Shown piece by piece: positions 21,901 to 32,527 of a stretch of DNA of 60,000 nucleotides. The notes beneath the pieces are model-generated. The model was not told the origin of the DNA and did not search any database. It saw only the letters and a program-made list of their open reading frames with translations. This DNA comes from Strigamia acuminata (Eukaryota > Arthropoda > Chilopoda > Geophilomorpha > Linotaeniidae), in the NCBI GenBank assembly GCA_949358305.1, contig OX442316.1, positions 14,324,001-14,384,000 on the forward strand. The letters are read 5' to 3'. How positions within the stretch are numbered: the first letter of the stretch is position 1; every line of letters starts with the position of its first letter. The translations under genes and the position numbers were made by a program.

Positions 21901-22885
21901 ACATGTATAAAATGCATTTTTCAGTTAAAAATGCATGCTTTGTTCTTAAATGCAATTTTTTTGCCTGAAAATGCAATTTTTTGTGTAAAAATGCAATTTT
22001 TTGTGTAAAAATGCAATTTTTTTGTGTGAAAATGCAACTTTTTAGTTTAAAAATGCAACTTTTTAGTTTAAAAATGCAACTTTTTAGTTTGAAAATTCAA
22101 CTTTTTAGTCTGAAAATGCAACTTTTAAGTCTAAAAGTGCAATTTTTTGTCTAAAAATATATTTTTTTACATAAAAATACATTTTTTGTACATAAAAATA
22201 CATTTTTTGTACATAAAAATACATTTTTTGTACATAAAAATACATTTTTTGTACATAAAAATACATTTTTTGTACATAAAAATACATTTTTTGTACATAA
22301 AAATACATTTTTATGTACAAAAAATGCATTTTTTATGCGTAAAAATGCATTTTTCTTGAAAAATCGTGTGAAGATATCATTTCTGAATATTCCGGTCTGG
22401 CGGTCCCTTTCTCGGAGCCCTTTTTTCAGGACCCTATTTGAAAAATTATTTTGATCAAATCTTTTTCAAGCCCTGCGAGAACCCACAAATCCTCTCCTGA
22501 TTCATAAGCTCCTGTCGTACGTTCCTCGGGTCCCGTAACCTTAACCCCCCGACTAAACGAACAAAACTTACCTGTCAGGCCATGGTATTGTAGTGAACTG
22601 GTTCCACCATCGCTGAACCACAAACATAACGTAAAATCCAAGCACAAACGACAACGGGATCAAGTCCAAGTAGTAAGCACAATAAAGCGAGACTTTCTCA
22701 AAAGTTCTCTTCTGATCTTCAGTCATTAACAAGCGATACCACAAACTTATGAGGGTGAAACCCGCACAATACACCAACATTTCTTTGTAGACTAATTTGT
22801 AGATGGAGCCGCGCCATTTGGCTAACAGTTTGGCAAAACCACAAAACGTCGCTGTGGATACGTCGAATTGATAAGTGATGGTCAT
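18948..22885 (-). CDS. Bestrophin-family calcium-activated chloride channel
   Basis: Plasma-membrane anion channel. Coding exons: 22885-22572, 21631-21465, 21392-21238, 20749-20672, 20611-20459, 20379-20299, 20231-20080, 19897-19769, 19707-19273, 19087-18948 (TGA). The start MTITYQFDV is canonical, followed by [36 protein letters not shown] and RWW. Later parts are [49 protein letters not shown] and the acidic Ca-clasp [12 protein letters not shown] (exon 20379-20299). The C-terminal 240 residues are Ser/Arg-rich and presumably cytosolic and regulatory. Two donors are unusual but frame-supported (GTCAGG at 20458 and GTCCAT at 20298). A noncoding first exon ends at 23529 (GGAG/GTAAGC). The intron 21632-22571 contains a repeat array. 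Confidence 0.93.
21859..22475. repeat. 21-bp minisatellite with possible hAT-like ends in a bestrophin intron
   Basis: The region starts CAGGGCTGGATTAA, passes through tens of TGCAATTTTTT/AAAAATGCA variants (21900-22160), becomes a clean 21-bp array (TACATAAAAATACATTTTTTG, about 7 copies, 22165-22320), and ends near CAAGCCCTG (22467-22475). The ends resemble short hAT termini (CAGGG...CCCTG), but I see no matching 8-bp target duplication. Because 21 is divisible by 3, the array is open in several frames on both strands and gives false ORFs. Confidence 0.6.
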
Positions 22886-23529
22886 CACTCCTTTTGTTAT
22901 ACTGCACTCGAGATTCACTGCACACGATGAAAAGAAAACACATTGCTATATGTGGTAATGTGGGCTAGCTAACTCTCATTAAAACTCATTAGATTAAACC
23001 GAGAGACAGAACAAAGAGTGTCAATTGCTTTTTGACAAGGGGGTGGGTAGTTGGAATTGGGAAATGATTCATTTTATACTATCCTTGATGGTTTTTTTAT
23101 TTTTAAAATTTTTAGGCTTAAATTGTGAATTTTTCTTATTAAATTATTCGGTCAAAAGAACAGGTCAAATCCATTTAAACTAAATAAATATAGTATTAAA
23201 AAAAAGAGGAAAAATTGCTGGTTTTGTGTCGGACAACGTGTTATTAGCATTTAAACTGTAATTTAATAATAAAAGAAACCACAGAGTTGGCGAATAAAAC
23301 GTGTTATTTCTAGTCCTACTGAAATAACTGGTAAATTTAGAAAGGAAAAAATTTTTTGAGAAAAAAATAAAATCACGAAAAAGTGAAACAAAACGGATGA
23401 GGAAGTGAGAAAATGTCAGGAATGTTTAAACTTTGAGAAAATGAAATTAAATATAACATTTAGAATGGGTTTAAATGTAAAACTGAATCGTTAAAAATGT
23501 AAAAATAAATAAAAATAACAGCGCTTACC

Positions 23530-23611
23530 TCCGAGTTTCCGACGTTTTAATTTCAGAGATGCTTTATAGCTCACCGATAGAAAAGTGAACTTTATTTCAA
23601 CCTTTATATAC
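23530..23611 (-). promoter_or_regulatory. Bestrophin core promoter and noncoding first exon
   Basis: On the minus strand TATATAAAGG (23610-23601) lies about 70-80 bp upstream of a strong donor GGAG/GTAAGC (exon end 23529). This gives a plausible TATA box, a start near 23575 and a short noncoding exon of about 45 bp, spliced to the coding exon that contains the ATG at 22885. Confidence 0.5.
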
Positions 23612-25120
23612 CTGTTGTCCGAGGTAACTCCTGAAGGACACGTGACTGAATTCCAAGTGGATGCATGCGGTGCTCGGTGTGGTCATGCAGTCTGATGTCT
23701 GCTGTTTAAATTAAGGCGTTGCTGAAGATTTGAATTTTTTATTTTCGGTCGGAGCGAAATTAATTTGTTTGATGACAGGATTTATTCTTCCTGCACTGTA
23801 CGCTTATTATATAATTTTTTTGTGTCAACGAACTTTAATTTAATGTTTTTGTTCTTTTGCTATATCATTTCTTATGAAGTCATATCGAGTTGCCTCGTTA
23901 CAGGTTTTTTACTGACGCCATCCATATATTAACTCGTTTTACCTTTTTTCCCAGTTCAAACGTGATATGTTACGCATTGTTTCATTAAAATTAAAATTTT
24001 TATTTTTATGTGTTGCAATAAAAAATTTTAAAAAAATGTTTTTTAAATTTTAATTTTTTTTTCTTTCGTTATGTTTCACCATATGAAGACATTGTAAAAG
24101 TGATCTTACAAGGTGTACAGTAGAACAAATCGTTTTATTAGTTAATGATGTGGTGTTATAATGATGCATTAAGAAGCAATCAATTCATTGTGTAAGAAAA
24201 CCAATTTGATGCAGCCGAGGTTCATTAAGCTCATTTACGTATGCCAAGGATCATTATGGCGAGAGGGAAATAATTTCTTCCCACGAAGTTAATAATTCGC
24301 AGTTGGTGATCAACCTTTATGAAAAAAACGTGTTGTTGATGTGGTTGCCATGACCTTATAAAGTGAAGCAATGTGAGTGTGCTTGTTGAGAGATGGGTGA
24401 AGTTTTTATGTGTGCAATAAGTTCAGCTACCAAAGTAAAAATAATTAATTTTATTCGAGTGTAAAGAGAAGAAATCTCAATTATTTTTGACAAAAAAAAT
24501 AAAAATAAAAATTAATTCCACCTGTAAGCATAACCTGAGTGGAATCAGGACAAGCTTCTTTACATTTTGTGCCAGATCTTCACATTTTTGGACTAGTTTT
24601 GTGTTATTCAGTCGACAATGTTAAATTACATGTCATTTGTGTATAAAAATGCGCGCGCGCGTCAAAATGGGAACATCAGGATTTTCCGTCGTCTGCTACT
24701 GCAAGATAAATAAATTAAAGCACATTATAAAATGACAAATTCCAAAAGGCTAATCCAAAATGTTTTCATCATGTGTCAGCAAAATGTCAGCAAAATGAAT
24801 TACTAAGAATTACTAAGGGCAAAAGAATTTGATAACGGATTTCAAAAGTACCGAAAACGAAACCTTGAAGAAAATAAGCGCTGTAACTGTAATTCTTTGA
24901 ATTTAATGTCTTCGTCCGAACACTTTATTCGCAAATTATTGAATCAAATTTCTTATTATTTTCTTCTTGGTTTTTAAGCAATAACATTTTACTGAACTTG
25001 AAAAACAAAATTAAAACCCCTTATCCATATTTGTCATCGGCAGATGGCTCTTATCTCATGGTCATGGCTGCGGCATGGCGATGCATGATAGTGTAAAAGC
25101 CGACTGGACTACGATGTTTT
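23612..25120. other. Intergenic region, no gene seen
   Basis: Between the divergent bestrophin (-) and ABCB6 (+) genes. AT-rich, with a short GC alternation at 24651-24661. I see no conserved coding segment, tRNA-like fold or transposon end. Confidence 0.5.
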
Positions 25121-25153
25121 ATGCAATGTTTACCGATCTTCTTTAACAGAAAA

Positions 25154-28100
25154 ATGGAGTTTTGTCCACCAAATATTACTCTGTCCGAAGTGTGGTTTAA
25201 TCATGGAGTCTCTCAATGCTTCATGGAAACTGTTTCATCCATTATTTTATCCTCTTTTCTTCTAATTTTTGGATCTGTCCAACATTTCGTTTATTTTAAA
25301 TACGCAAATAAGTACCAACGAAACATCTTACCAAGTTCAATACTTTTCAAACTCCAGGTTAATCCCATTAATCGAATTTTCCATTGAAGAAAATTATCAT
25401 TTTTGTCTAATTTCAGATCATTTTGACCTTCGCTCTACCCATGTTGTCATTAATTCGACTCATTTTACAAGCAGCTCTGCTGAAGAATCATGTGTTATAC
25501 GGCTATATGATACTTTCATTCCTCTGCAATTCAATTTATTGGTTGTATTCACTTTCCATAATATTTTTAGAAAGATGGAATCTCTTGCCATCGGTCCCAA
25601 CACGGGGTCATGGGTTGATGATCCTCGTTTTCTGGACGTTGGCGTTTATAAATGAAAATTTAGCATTTCTTAACATGAGAAATGAAGATTGGTGGTTTCA
25701 TACTTCGAAAAGGTAAACAAAATAAATTAGTTTACGTCCAATTAAATTCTATTTACACATTTTAATTTTTTTTTAAATTTTTTTAGTCTTACGGACAAAG
25801 TAGAAATGACTTTGTTTGTACTTCGATATGTTTTTACCTTTCTTATATTCTTGATTGGTATGAAAGCACCGGGATTGGTTCGTGAGCCTGTAATGATCTC
25901 CCACGAACGTCTAGTTGAAGTAAATGACAAAAAATAATTTTTTTATTTTTAAAATATAAAAAAAAATTAATATTAATTTTTTTTCTTTCTAGGAAGATTT
26001 AGAAAATCAAACTGAATCGCAAGGTTCAGCATTTAGAAATGTATGTTCTAAAATAAAGCGGATCTTGCCTTTGATTTGGCCCAAGAAGAATATTGCTCTC
26101 CAATTTGTTGTGTTCTTTTGCTTCGTTTTACTAATTATTCAACGTGTGGTTAATCCTTTGACTCCATTATTTTACAAACACATAAGTATGGGATGGAAAC
26201 GACCAATAATAATTATTTTTGAAATTAAATTAATTATTTTTTCGCAGTTGATAGTTTGACGTACAGCGAATCGAAAACGGAGCTTCTGTACAGATGGGAT
26301 TTGGTTTTAATTTACATGCTCTTATGGTCACTACGAGGTGACTAATAATTTATTTAGTTATTTATATTTGTTGCAAAGATTTTCAAATAATGAAATTAAT
26401 TTTTATGTTTAACAGGAACTGGATTTTTGAGCAATTTAACGTCGTTTCTTTGGATCAAGGTCTCGCAATTCACCGACAGGGAAACACAGATCAACCTGTT
26501 TACTCATTTACATAGTTTAGCTCTTCGTTGGCATTTAAGCCGTAAAACTGGCGAGGTTCTTAAGGTTGTGGATAGGGGTGTGGCAAGTTTGGACGTTTTT
26601 CTTAGGTACGAAATTGATTTTGCAACAAAAAATATATATATATATTAATTTTTTAATTTTTTTAATTTTTAGTTACATTATTTTTAATATTTTTCCGACT
26701 ATAATTGATATTATAGTAGCGATTGTTTATCTCGCAACTGCTATAAGTGGATGGTTCGGATTGATTTTATTTATAACTATGGTTATTTATCTGTGTAAGT
26801 AATGCGAAAGGTTATTTTTTTATTTAGTTGTCGGAAGTGGAGTTTAATGATTAATTGGATTAAATTAAAATTGAATAAATTAATGTTAATGAATATTCCT
26901 TCGCAGCTGTCACAATTTTTATCACGGAATGGCGAACTAAGTACCGACGAGCGATGAACAAATTGAGTAATGAAATGGAAACGATTGCCGTTGATTCTTT
27001 GCTGAATTTCGAAACGGTATTTTATTTTAGAAGAAACTATTTGTTTATTTTATGAACAAAATATTAATCCATTGAATTAAATAGGTTAAATATTATACCG
27101 CGGAGAATTATGAAGTCGAGAGGTACAGGGAATCCATATTAAAATACCAAGTAATATCGAAATATATTTGAAATTATTTTGTAAATGTTTATTTTTCCTT
27201 CTAAAATCGAAGGTGGCGGAATGGCAAACGCAGGCATCTCTGAACGCTTTGAACACTGCTCAAAACGTTATAATGTCGACTGGTTTACTGTCCGGGATGT
27301 TGTTATGTGCTCACATGGTTGTGTATTATCCACATTTAACTGTGGGCGACTTCGTTTTATTCGTATCCTACACATTACAATTTTATCAACCGTTGAATTA
27401 CTTCGGCACATATTACAGGTTTGGACCTAAAAATGCGTTTTAATTTATATATCGGTATTATATATATTCTTTTTGTGTTTTAGGATCATCCAAAAATCGT
27501 TTATCGACATGGAAAACATGTTCGATCTAATGAAACAGAAATCGGAAGTGAAAGACATTGCCAACGCTCCGAATTTATTTTTTTCAACTGGGAAAATTGA
27601 ATTCAAAGACGTCTCCTTCTCCTACACACCCGAGTAAATATTTAAAAAAATAATAATTTACGCTTTATTAAGCAAATTTACCGTTTGTATTTTGATACCA
27701 GACGACAAATCTTGAAGAAAATTAACTTAACCATTGAGGCGGGACAAACAATTGCAATCGTCGGGCCAACAGGAGCCGGCAAAAGCACCTTAGTTCGTCT
27801 TCTGTTTCGTCTGTACGATGTCACACAAGGAATGATACTAATCGACGGTCAAGACGTAACGAAGGTCGCGCAGAAGTCCCTCAGACAACTCATAGGTGTC
27901 GTTCCGCAAGACACGGTCCTGTTTAACGCGGACATTAGGTACAATATTCGGTATGGCAGAGTCACCGCGGACGACAAGGAAGTCGAAACGGCCTCGGAAG
28001 CGGCCGAAATTCACAATTCCATTCTTAGTTTTCCACAAGGTTTGTTTCTAGAATTATTTCTGAATGTTAATAATTCATTTTTGTTTCGGTAATTCGTAGG

Positions 28101-28647
28101 TTACGAGACGGTTGTTGGCGAACGAGGGTTAAAATTGAGCGGCGGGGAAAAACAACGCGTCGCTATAGCACGAACGATTCTCAAGCAGCCGTCGGTGATT
28201 TTATTAGACGAAGCTACTTCCGCTTTAGATACTCAAACGGAAAGAAACATACAGTCCTCGCTGGCAAGGCTGTGTGCAAATAAAACAACGTTAATTGTTG
28301 CTCATAGGTGAGAAATTAAAATTAAAATTGTTTTTGGTGTTTATAATTTTGTTTTCGTGTAGGTTATCAACTATAGTGCATGCTGACCAAATATGCGTAC
28401 TAAAAGACGGAGAAATAGTCGAATCGGGCACGTAAGTTGCTGTAAATCGAACAATTCGTTCGTAAAAGGTGTAAAAATTGTTTTTTTCGTCTGTAGACAC
28501 GATGGATTACTGAAATTAGAAGGGGAATATTACCAAATGTGGCAGGCCCAGCAAAAAGAGTACAAGCAATCGGGAAGTAAAGACGAGGATGATGGTTCGT
28601 ACGACTACGACGACGATGTGACGCGCGATAATAATAAGTTAGATTAA
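25154..28647 (+). CDS. ABCB6: ABCB6/HMT-1-type ABC half-transporter
   Basis: Half transporter with an N-terminal five-helix TMD0, a six-helix ABC membrane domain and one ATPase domain. ABCB6 and insect HMT-1 relatives are linked to porphyrin or heavy-metal-thiol transport in mitochondrial or vacuolar/lysosomal membranes. Fifteen exons: from 25154 (or 25121, an in-frame ATG 11 codons earlier)-25357, 25417-25712, 25787-25919, 25993-26185, 26248-26337, 26416-26605, 26673-26794, 26907-27016, 27085-27150, 27213-27418, 27484-27633, 27702-28039, 28100-28317, 28363-28431, 28497-28647. ABCB6 marks: [64 protein letters not shown]. ATPase: GPTGAGKST (Walker A), [20 protein letters not shown], and the H-loop AHRLST. 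The acidic tail (Asp-rich) is lineage-specific. Complete and intact. Confidence 0.94.
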
Positions 28648-29025
28648 GTTTAATGTTGAATGTTGAATAAAATTGTTTCTATGGATGGATATATACAGAA
28701 TTATATGTATTTTTTTAATACTTAAATAGAAATTAAGTTAGAAATTAAATTAGTGTACAAGTTTTACAAAAATAAAGTGCCACAGAAAGAGTTTTAAAGC
28801 CTAAAAAAAAGAGATACAAATTGGTTTGAGGAAATTAAGTTTCAAATAAAAACAAAATTTTAAAGTACTAGGACCGATTAACCCTGTTTTCTCAAATTGC
28901 ACGTTGTAATTATTGCAAATAATTTGTCAAAAATGGCTTAAAATATCTATGTAGTCGTTAACAAGACCGTTATTATGACGAGAGAACGAAGTGCGAGACT
29001 CCAGAATACTGATCAATACATCGTA
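28648..29025. other. Convergent 3' ends of ABCB6 and the GALNT gene
   Basis: AT-rich 378 bp. AATAAA at 28667 fits the end of the ABCB6 transcript. No gene was seen. Confidence 0.5.
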
Positions 29026-31816
29026 TCATGCTGCCGGTTCTAATAAATCCCATTTTGTCGGCTCCAACTGAGTGCAAAACTCCATGCTCAAATACGCGCC
29101 TTCGGTAGGCGACTTGACACCCAGACAAGTTCCTGCGGCCATGTTGTACAGTTGAGTATCGAGCTGAAAATTAAAAAAAAAAAAATTAATTTTAAAAATT
29201 AATCATTTTATTATTAAATTCGTTCGCACTAGTGTTTTGTGACGCCAGGATTGCGTACTCCCCATTTCGTGGCACTTGGCCAACCGTGGATATTCTTCCC
29301 CCGCATCCATACATAAAAGTTCCGCCAAAACTAGCTCGTCTCGTGCAGATTCGAACCACATCTAGAAAAGAATAAAATGAAAGACAAATTGTTGTAATTT
29401 TTATATTTGTCTGTGTTTTATTTTATTTTACTTGGTTTTTGGCTTTGCGGCAGCGCCGTAAGATTAAAAGCGAGCCTTTAATTGTCACATCCTTATCGGA
29501 CTCCACGCACAAATCAGTCTTCCTTAAATGAATCTAACAAGGCGCCATTATTGCATGATTTAAGATGGAATTAAATGGTTTGTTTTGTCAGCTTCACCTG
29601 ATATTTCTTGATTAATTTCGATTTATTCTTCTTCCTCATAGGGTCGGCCGCGATTATTTTCTTCATTTGTTTGTGCTTTAAAACCATCATTTTCGACTTG
29701 GAAAGCCGCGGGTTCGGAGGTTTTAACTCGGGGTAAATGTTTTTTAAATACCAATCGAAGCTTTTGCAGTTCAGTCGCTTCCGAAGTTCGATGCGATCGG
29801 ACACGTTGCCGTAGAATTGTCGTCTCGCGTCGGGCCGCATTTTGAAGTAATTTTCCTTGTATTCGTCCATCCAAACGTGAGCAACTCTCAAAGAATTGTA
29901 CATGACCGTGTCCTTTCCGGTCGGCGACCCGTACGGTCTTCGTTGTCGAAATACGTGTCCGACGCGCGAACACGGCACGATGTACAGCGATCCTCCGCAC
30001 ATCCAAACCTGGATAAAATAACAAAATTTTAGATTTAAATTTTTTTCTGTTTAAAATAATGTCGGACCCGAAATGAAATTTCTAGATTTTCGCCGCCCCA
30101 AGTGTCCATTCCGCTGTCGTACTCGCCAATCTCGAAAAAATATGCGCGATCGATCGCAAACAGACCGCCGGCCATCGTCGGCGATCGAAATGGTTTGACA
30201 AAATCCGCCTTTGTGGCCAGAGCGTTCGGTGGTAAGCTATCCCACTTGAAATGAAGACCCCAATTGAATCCCCCGCGTACTATTGGTGAAGAAGTGTAGA
30301 GAAACGTGTCTGCATTAATAATATCTATGATGGGACAAACAACTTTGCTGCGATCGCTCGCGATTTCAGATATTAGCGGCTCCAGCCACACTTTATTAAC
30401 TTCGCAATGACTGTCGAGGAAAACCAAAACCTAAAAATTAAATTAAATTAAAAATTAAATTACATCAATTTTTTTAAATATATATACAGGGTGTCTCAAA
30501 AAATGTATACACTGTCCAATTAAATATACATTAATCAATTTCTGAGATTTTTCTACATTTTGTGAGATTTTGTTAAATTTTGTGCAATTTTGCTACATTT
30601 TGTGAGATTTTACCTACAGTAAAGTAGTACGATACCAAAAAAAGTGGTACAGGCACAGTATCACTACCAGGAGATGCGATACTTTTTGAAAATTACTGTG
30701 TACCTGTATCGGTATCACTAAAGAAATCCACAAATTGGGACAAAAATTGATTAAAAATGCAAATATCTCAAAAACGAAAGCTCGGATCGTCAAAAACTAA
30801 ACACCAAATGAAAAAGCGGAAAATTAATTAATTAATCAACACTGCCCACAACTAATGATTAATGTAATTGAACAGTGTATACGTTTTATGTGACACCCTG
30901 TATATTTTGTTATTTTCCCAACCTCGCCTTTCGTATGTTTCGCACCAAACATTCGTGCTCGAATCAGACCTTCGCGCTTAGCGGTACGTATCAGTTTAAC
31001 CCTATCTAAAAAATTAGCGGCCAGGTAATCTTGCAAAGGTTTTTTCAATTCATCTAAATATAGAATAGATTAGATTATGACACAAATTTTTTTTACGAGC
31101 ATCGAACCTAATTCGCTAAAATCGTCGACTAAGATAATCTCTTCGATCAAATAATCCGGAGTTCGGTCGAAAACGCTGTGAACAGTCCTAAGTAACGCGG
31201 ATTTCGCCTCGTTGTAGAAACAAATTACAATACTCGCACTGGGCAGAATTCTAGAGTAATTTAACGCTTTGCACCTATTAAATTAAATTAAAAAATTAAA
31301 TAAAAATTGATTTTCTTCTCGTTATAAATGGATTTACAATGGATTTCTAGTGTCGGGAACGGCTCGATGTCGACTCAATCGATTACTAACGAGAAGATTA
31401 AACGAATGCTGACGGTTTCCTTCGTCTCTTATTTTCTGGTCGTCCGGCGACCGCACTAGACCGATATCTTCGACGTTCTTTTTGAAATTGCGAATTTCGC
31501 CCTCTCGAATGTCGGGCATGTTGATTTTAACGGGCGATTTGCGTCGATGTTTTTTAAATTCGATATCTTTATTGGCGTACACGTTGAAATCGTTCGGGAT
31601 GTTGTTATCTTCGTCGTTGTTGACGGAAGGGCTGTTAATCTGTCTTCCATTCGCCGATTCTGCAGTGAGTCGCTCGAAAAAGTGCACATTTTGATGAGTA
31701 TTCGTCGTGTTTAGAGTGTTGTACAGGTAGAGGATGATGGCCCACGTGATGGATGTCACCAAAATTCCAAGGCAGAAGGATCTGCACTTAAAGGACATTT
31801 CTTGCCGAGATTTCAT
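29026..31816 (-). CDS. Pgant35A: Polypeptide N-acetylgalactosaminyltransferase, GALNT11/Pgant35A type
   Basis: Golgi type II membrane enzyme that starts mucin-type O-glycosylation (UDP-GalNAc to Ser/Thr). Exons: 31816-31338, 31274-31108, 31053-30923, 30430-30068, 30008-29598, 29533-29432, 29361-29230, 29163-29026 (TGA). Residues about 10-32 form the signal anchor; a variable stem follows. The catalytic domain has [24 protein letters not shown], the metal-binding LDSHCEV (30420), [13 protein letters not shown], the [11 protein letters not shown] motif, and [14 protein letters not shown] plus WMCGG. RRPYGSP and [10 protein letters not shown] support the GALNT11 subgroup, to which fly Pgant35A belongs. 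A C-terminal ricin-type lectin domain follows, with QSW and final TKWDLLEP. The donor at 30067 is weak (GTCCGA) but the frame requires it. The intron 30429-30924 contains a mariner-like MITE. Confidence 0.92.
30487..30900. mobile_element. mariner-like MITE in a GALNT intron
   Basis: 414 bp with inverted ends: CAGGGTGTCTCAAAAAATG...ATACACTGT at the left and its complement ending TGACACCCTG at the right. TA lies on both sides (30485-30486, 30901-30902). The interior contains TTTTGTGAGATTTTG repeats and no ORF. Ends starting CAGGGTGTC with a TA target are typical of non-autonomous Tc1/mariner elements in insects. Confidence 0.85.
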
Positions 31817-32389
31817 TCAATTTCGTTGGATGTTGGTTCTTGAAAAAAGAAAAAAAAAATTTATTTTTTGTTTAGTTTATTTTTAAAAATTGAGTAAATG
31901 ACTAATAAATTATATATTTTTAACGTTTAAATCAGCAACAACTGCTGGAAATTTACGATCTGAAGATACCGGCAGCTAATCGTTACATAACCAACTAATT
32001 TCTTCATTTTTTTTTTCAAATTTGTCCTGTTTATTTTTTTTTTACCGAGCTGGTTTGTGCTTGATTCCGGGAATTCGTCATTTTTAAAATCCAATCTTTC
32101 ATAGGCGACATAATAACGCGAGCAAAGCGAACGTAGTTAAATCCATCGTTCCGTAATTCCCCACTACGTGGCACTGCATATATTTAAAAAATATTTATTT
32201 ATTTCTACCATCGATTGCGAAAAACACAAAGAAACGTTTTAATTTCATCTAATAGTAATTCAACTTATAAAAATTAAAAAAATCTAAATTTATACGGATT
32301 TAACCAACATTGTCGTACACCGCCCAATCACGTGATATCGGTTTTAAATATGGCGCCAATGATGCAGTGTGCGGAGGTTTCATTTCATG
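31817..32389. other. Bidirectional promoter region, GALNT (-) / AMPK gamma (+)
   Basis: Separates two divergently transcribed genes. CACGTGATATCGG (32330-32342) and a small GC-richer island with ATGGCGCCAA (32350) mark the right-hand promoter. No coding segment was seen. Confidence 0.45.
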
Positions 32390-32500
32390 TCTCGCGATTA
32401 TACAGGAAAAATGGAAGAATTTTCTCGCTGCAGCTCGGGGGATTGATGATCACGAGTAAGTAAAATGTAGGACTCGGGCTCGAGCGAAGATTTGGTTTAA

Positions 32501-32527
32501 ATGGCTGTCTCGAAGCGCGCACTACGG
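32501..32527 (+). CDS. SNF4Agamma: AMPK gamma: candidate first coding exon 1
   Basis: A nine-codon start MAVSKRALR in a good context (TAAATGG), ending at a GTAAGC donor in phase 0. It can join to 33480 or 40556, both phase 0. Just upstream, 32411-32446 holds a short upstream ORF starting ATGGAAG and a donor GTAAGTA at 32454, so the leader may itself be spliced. Confidence 0.5.

Noticed and set aside
22105-22359. 70-74 residue ORFs on both strands with repeating YIKIHFL or YFYVQKM
   Set aside because: The 21-bp array has a period divisible by three, so it stays open in any frame. It is an intronic minisatellite, not protein.
21900-22360. CRISPR-like regularly spaced repeats
   Set aside because: A eukaryotic intronic minisatellite without unique spacers of constant length.
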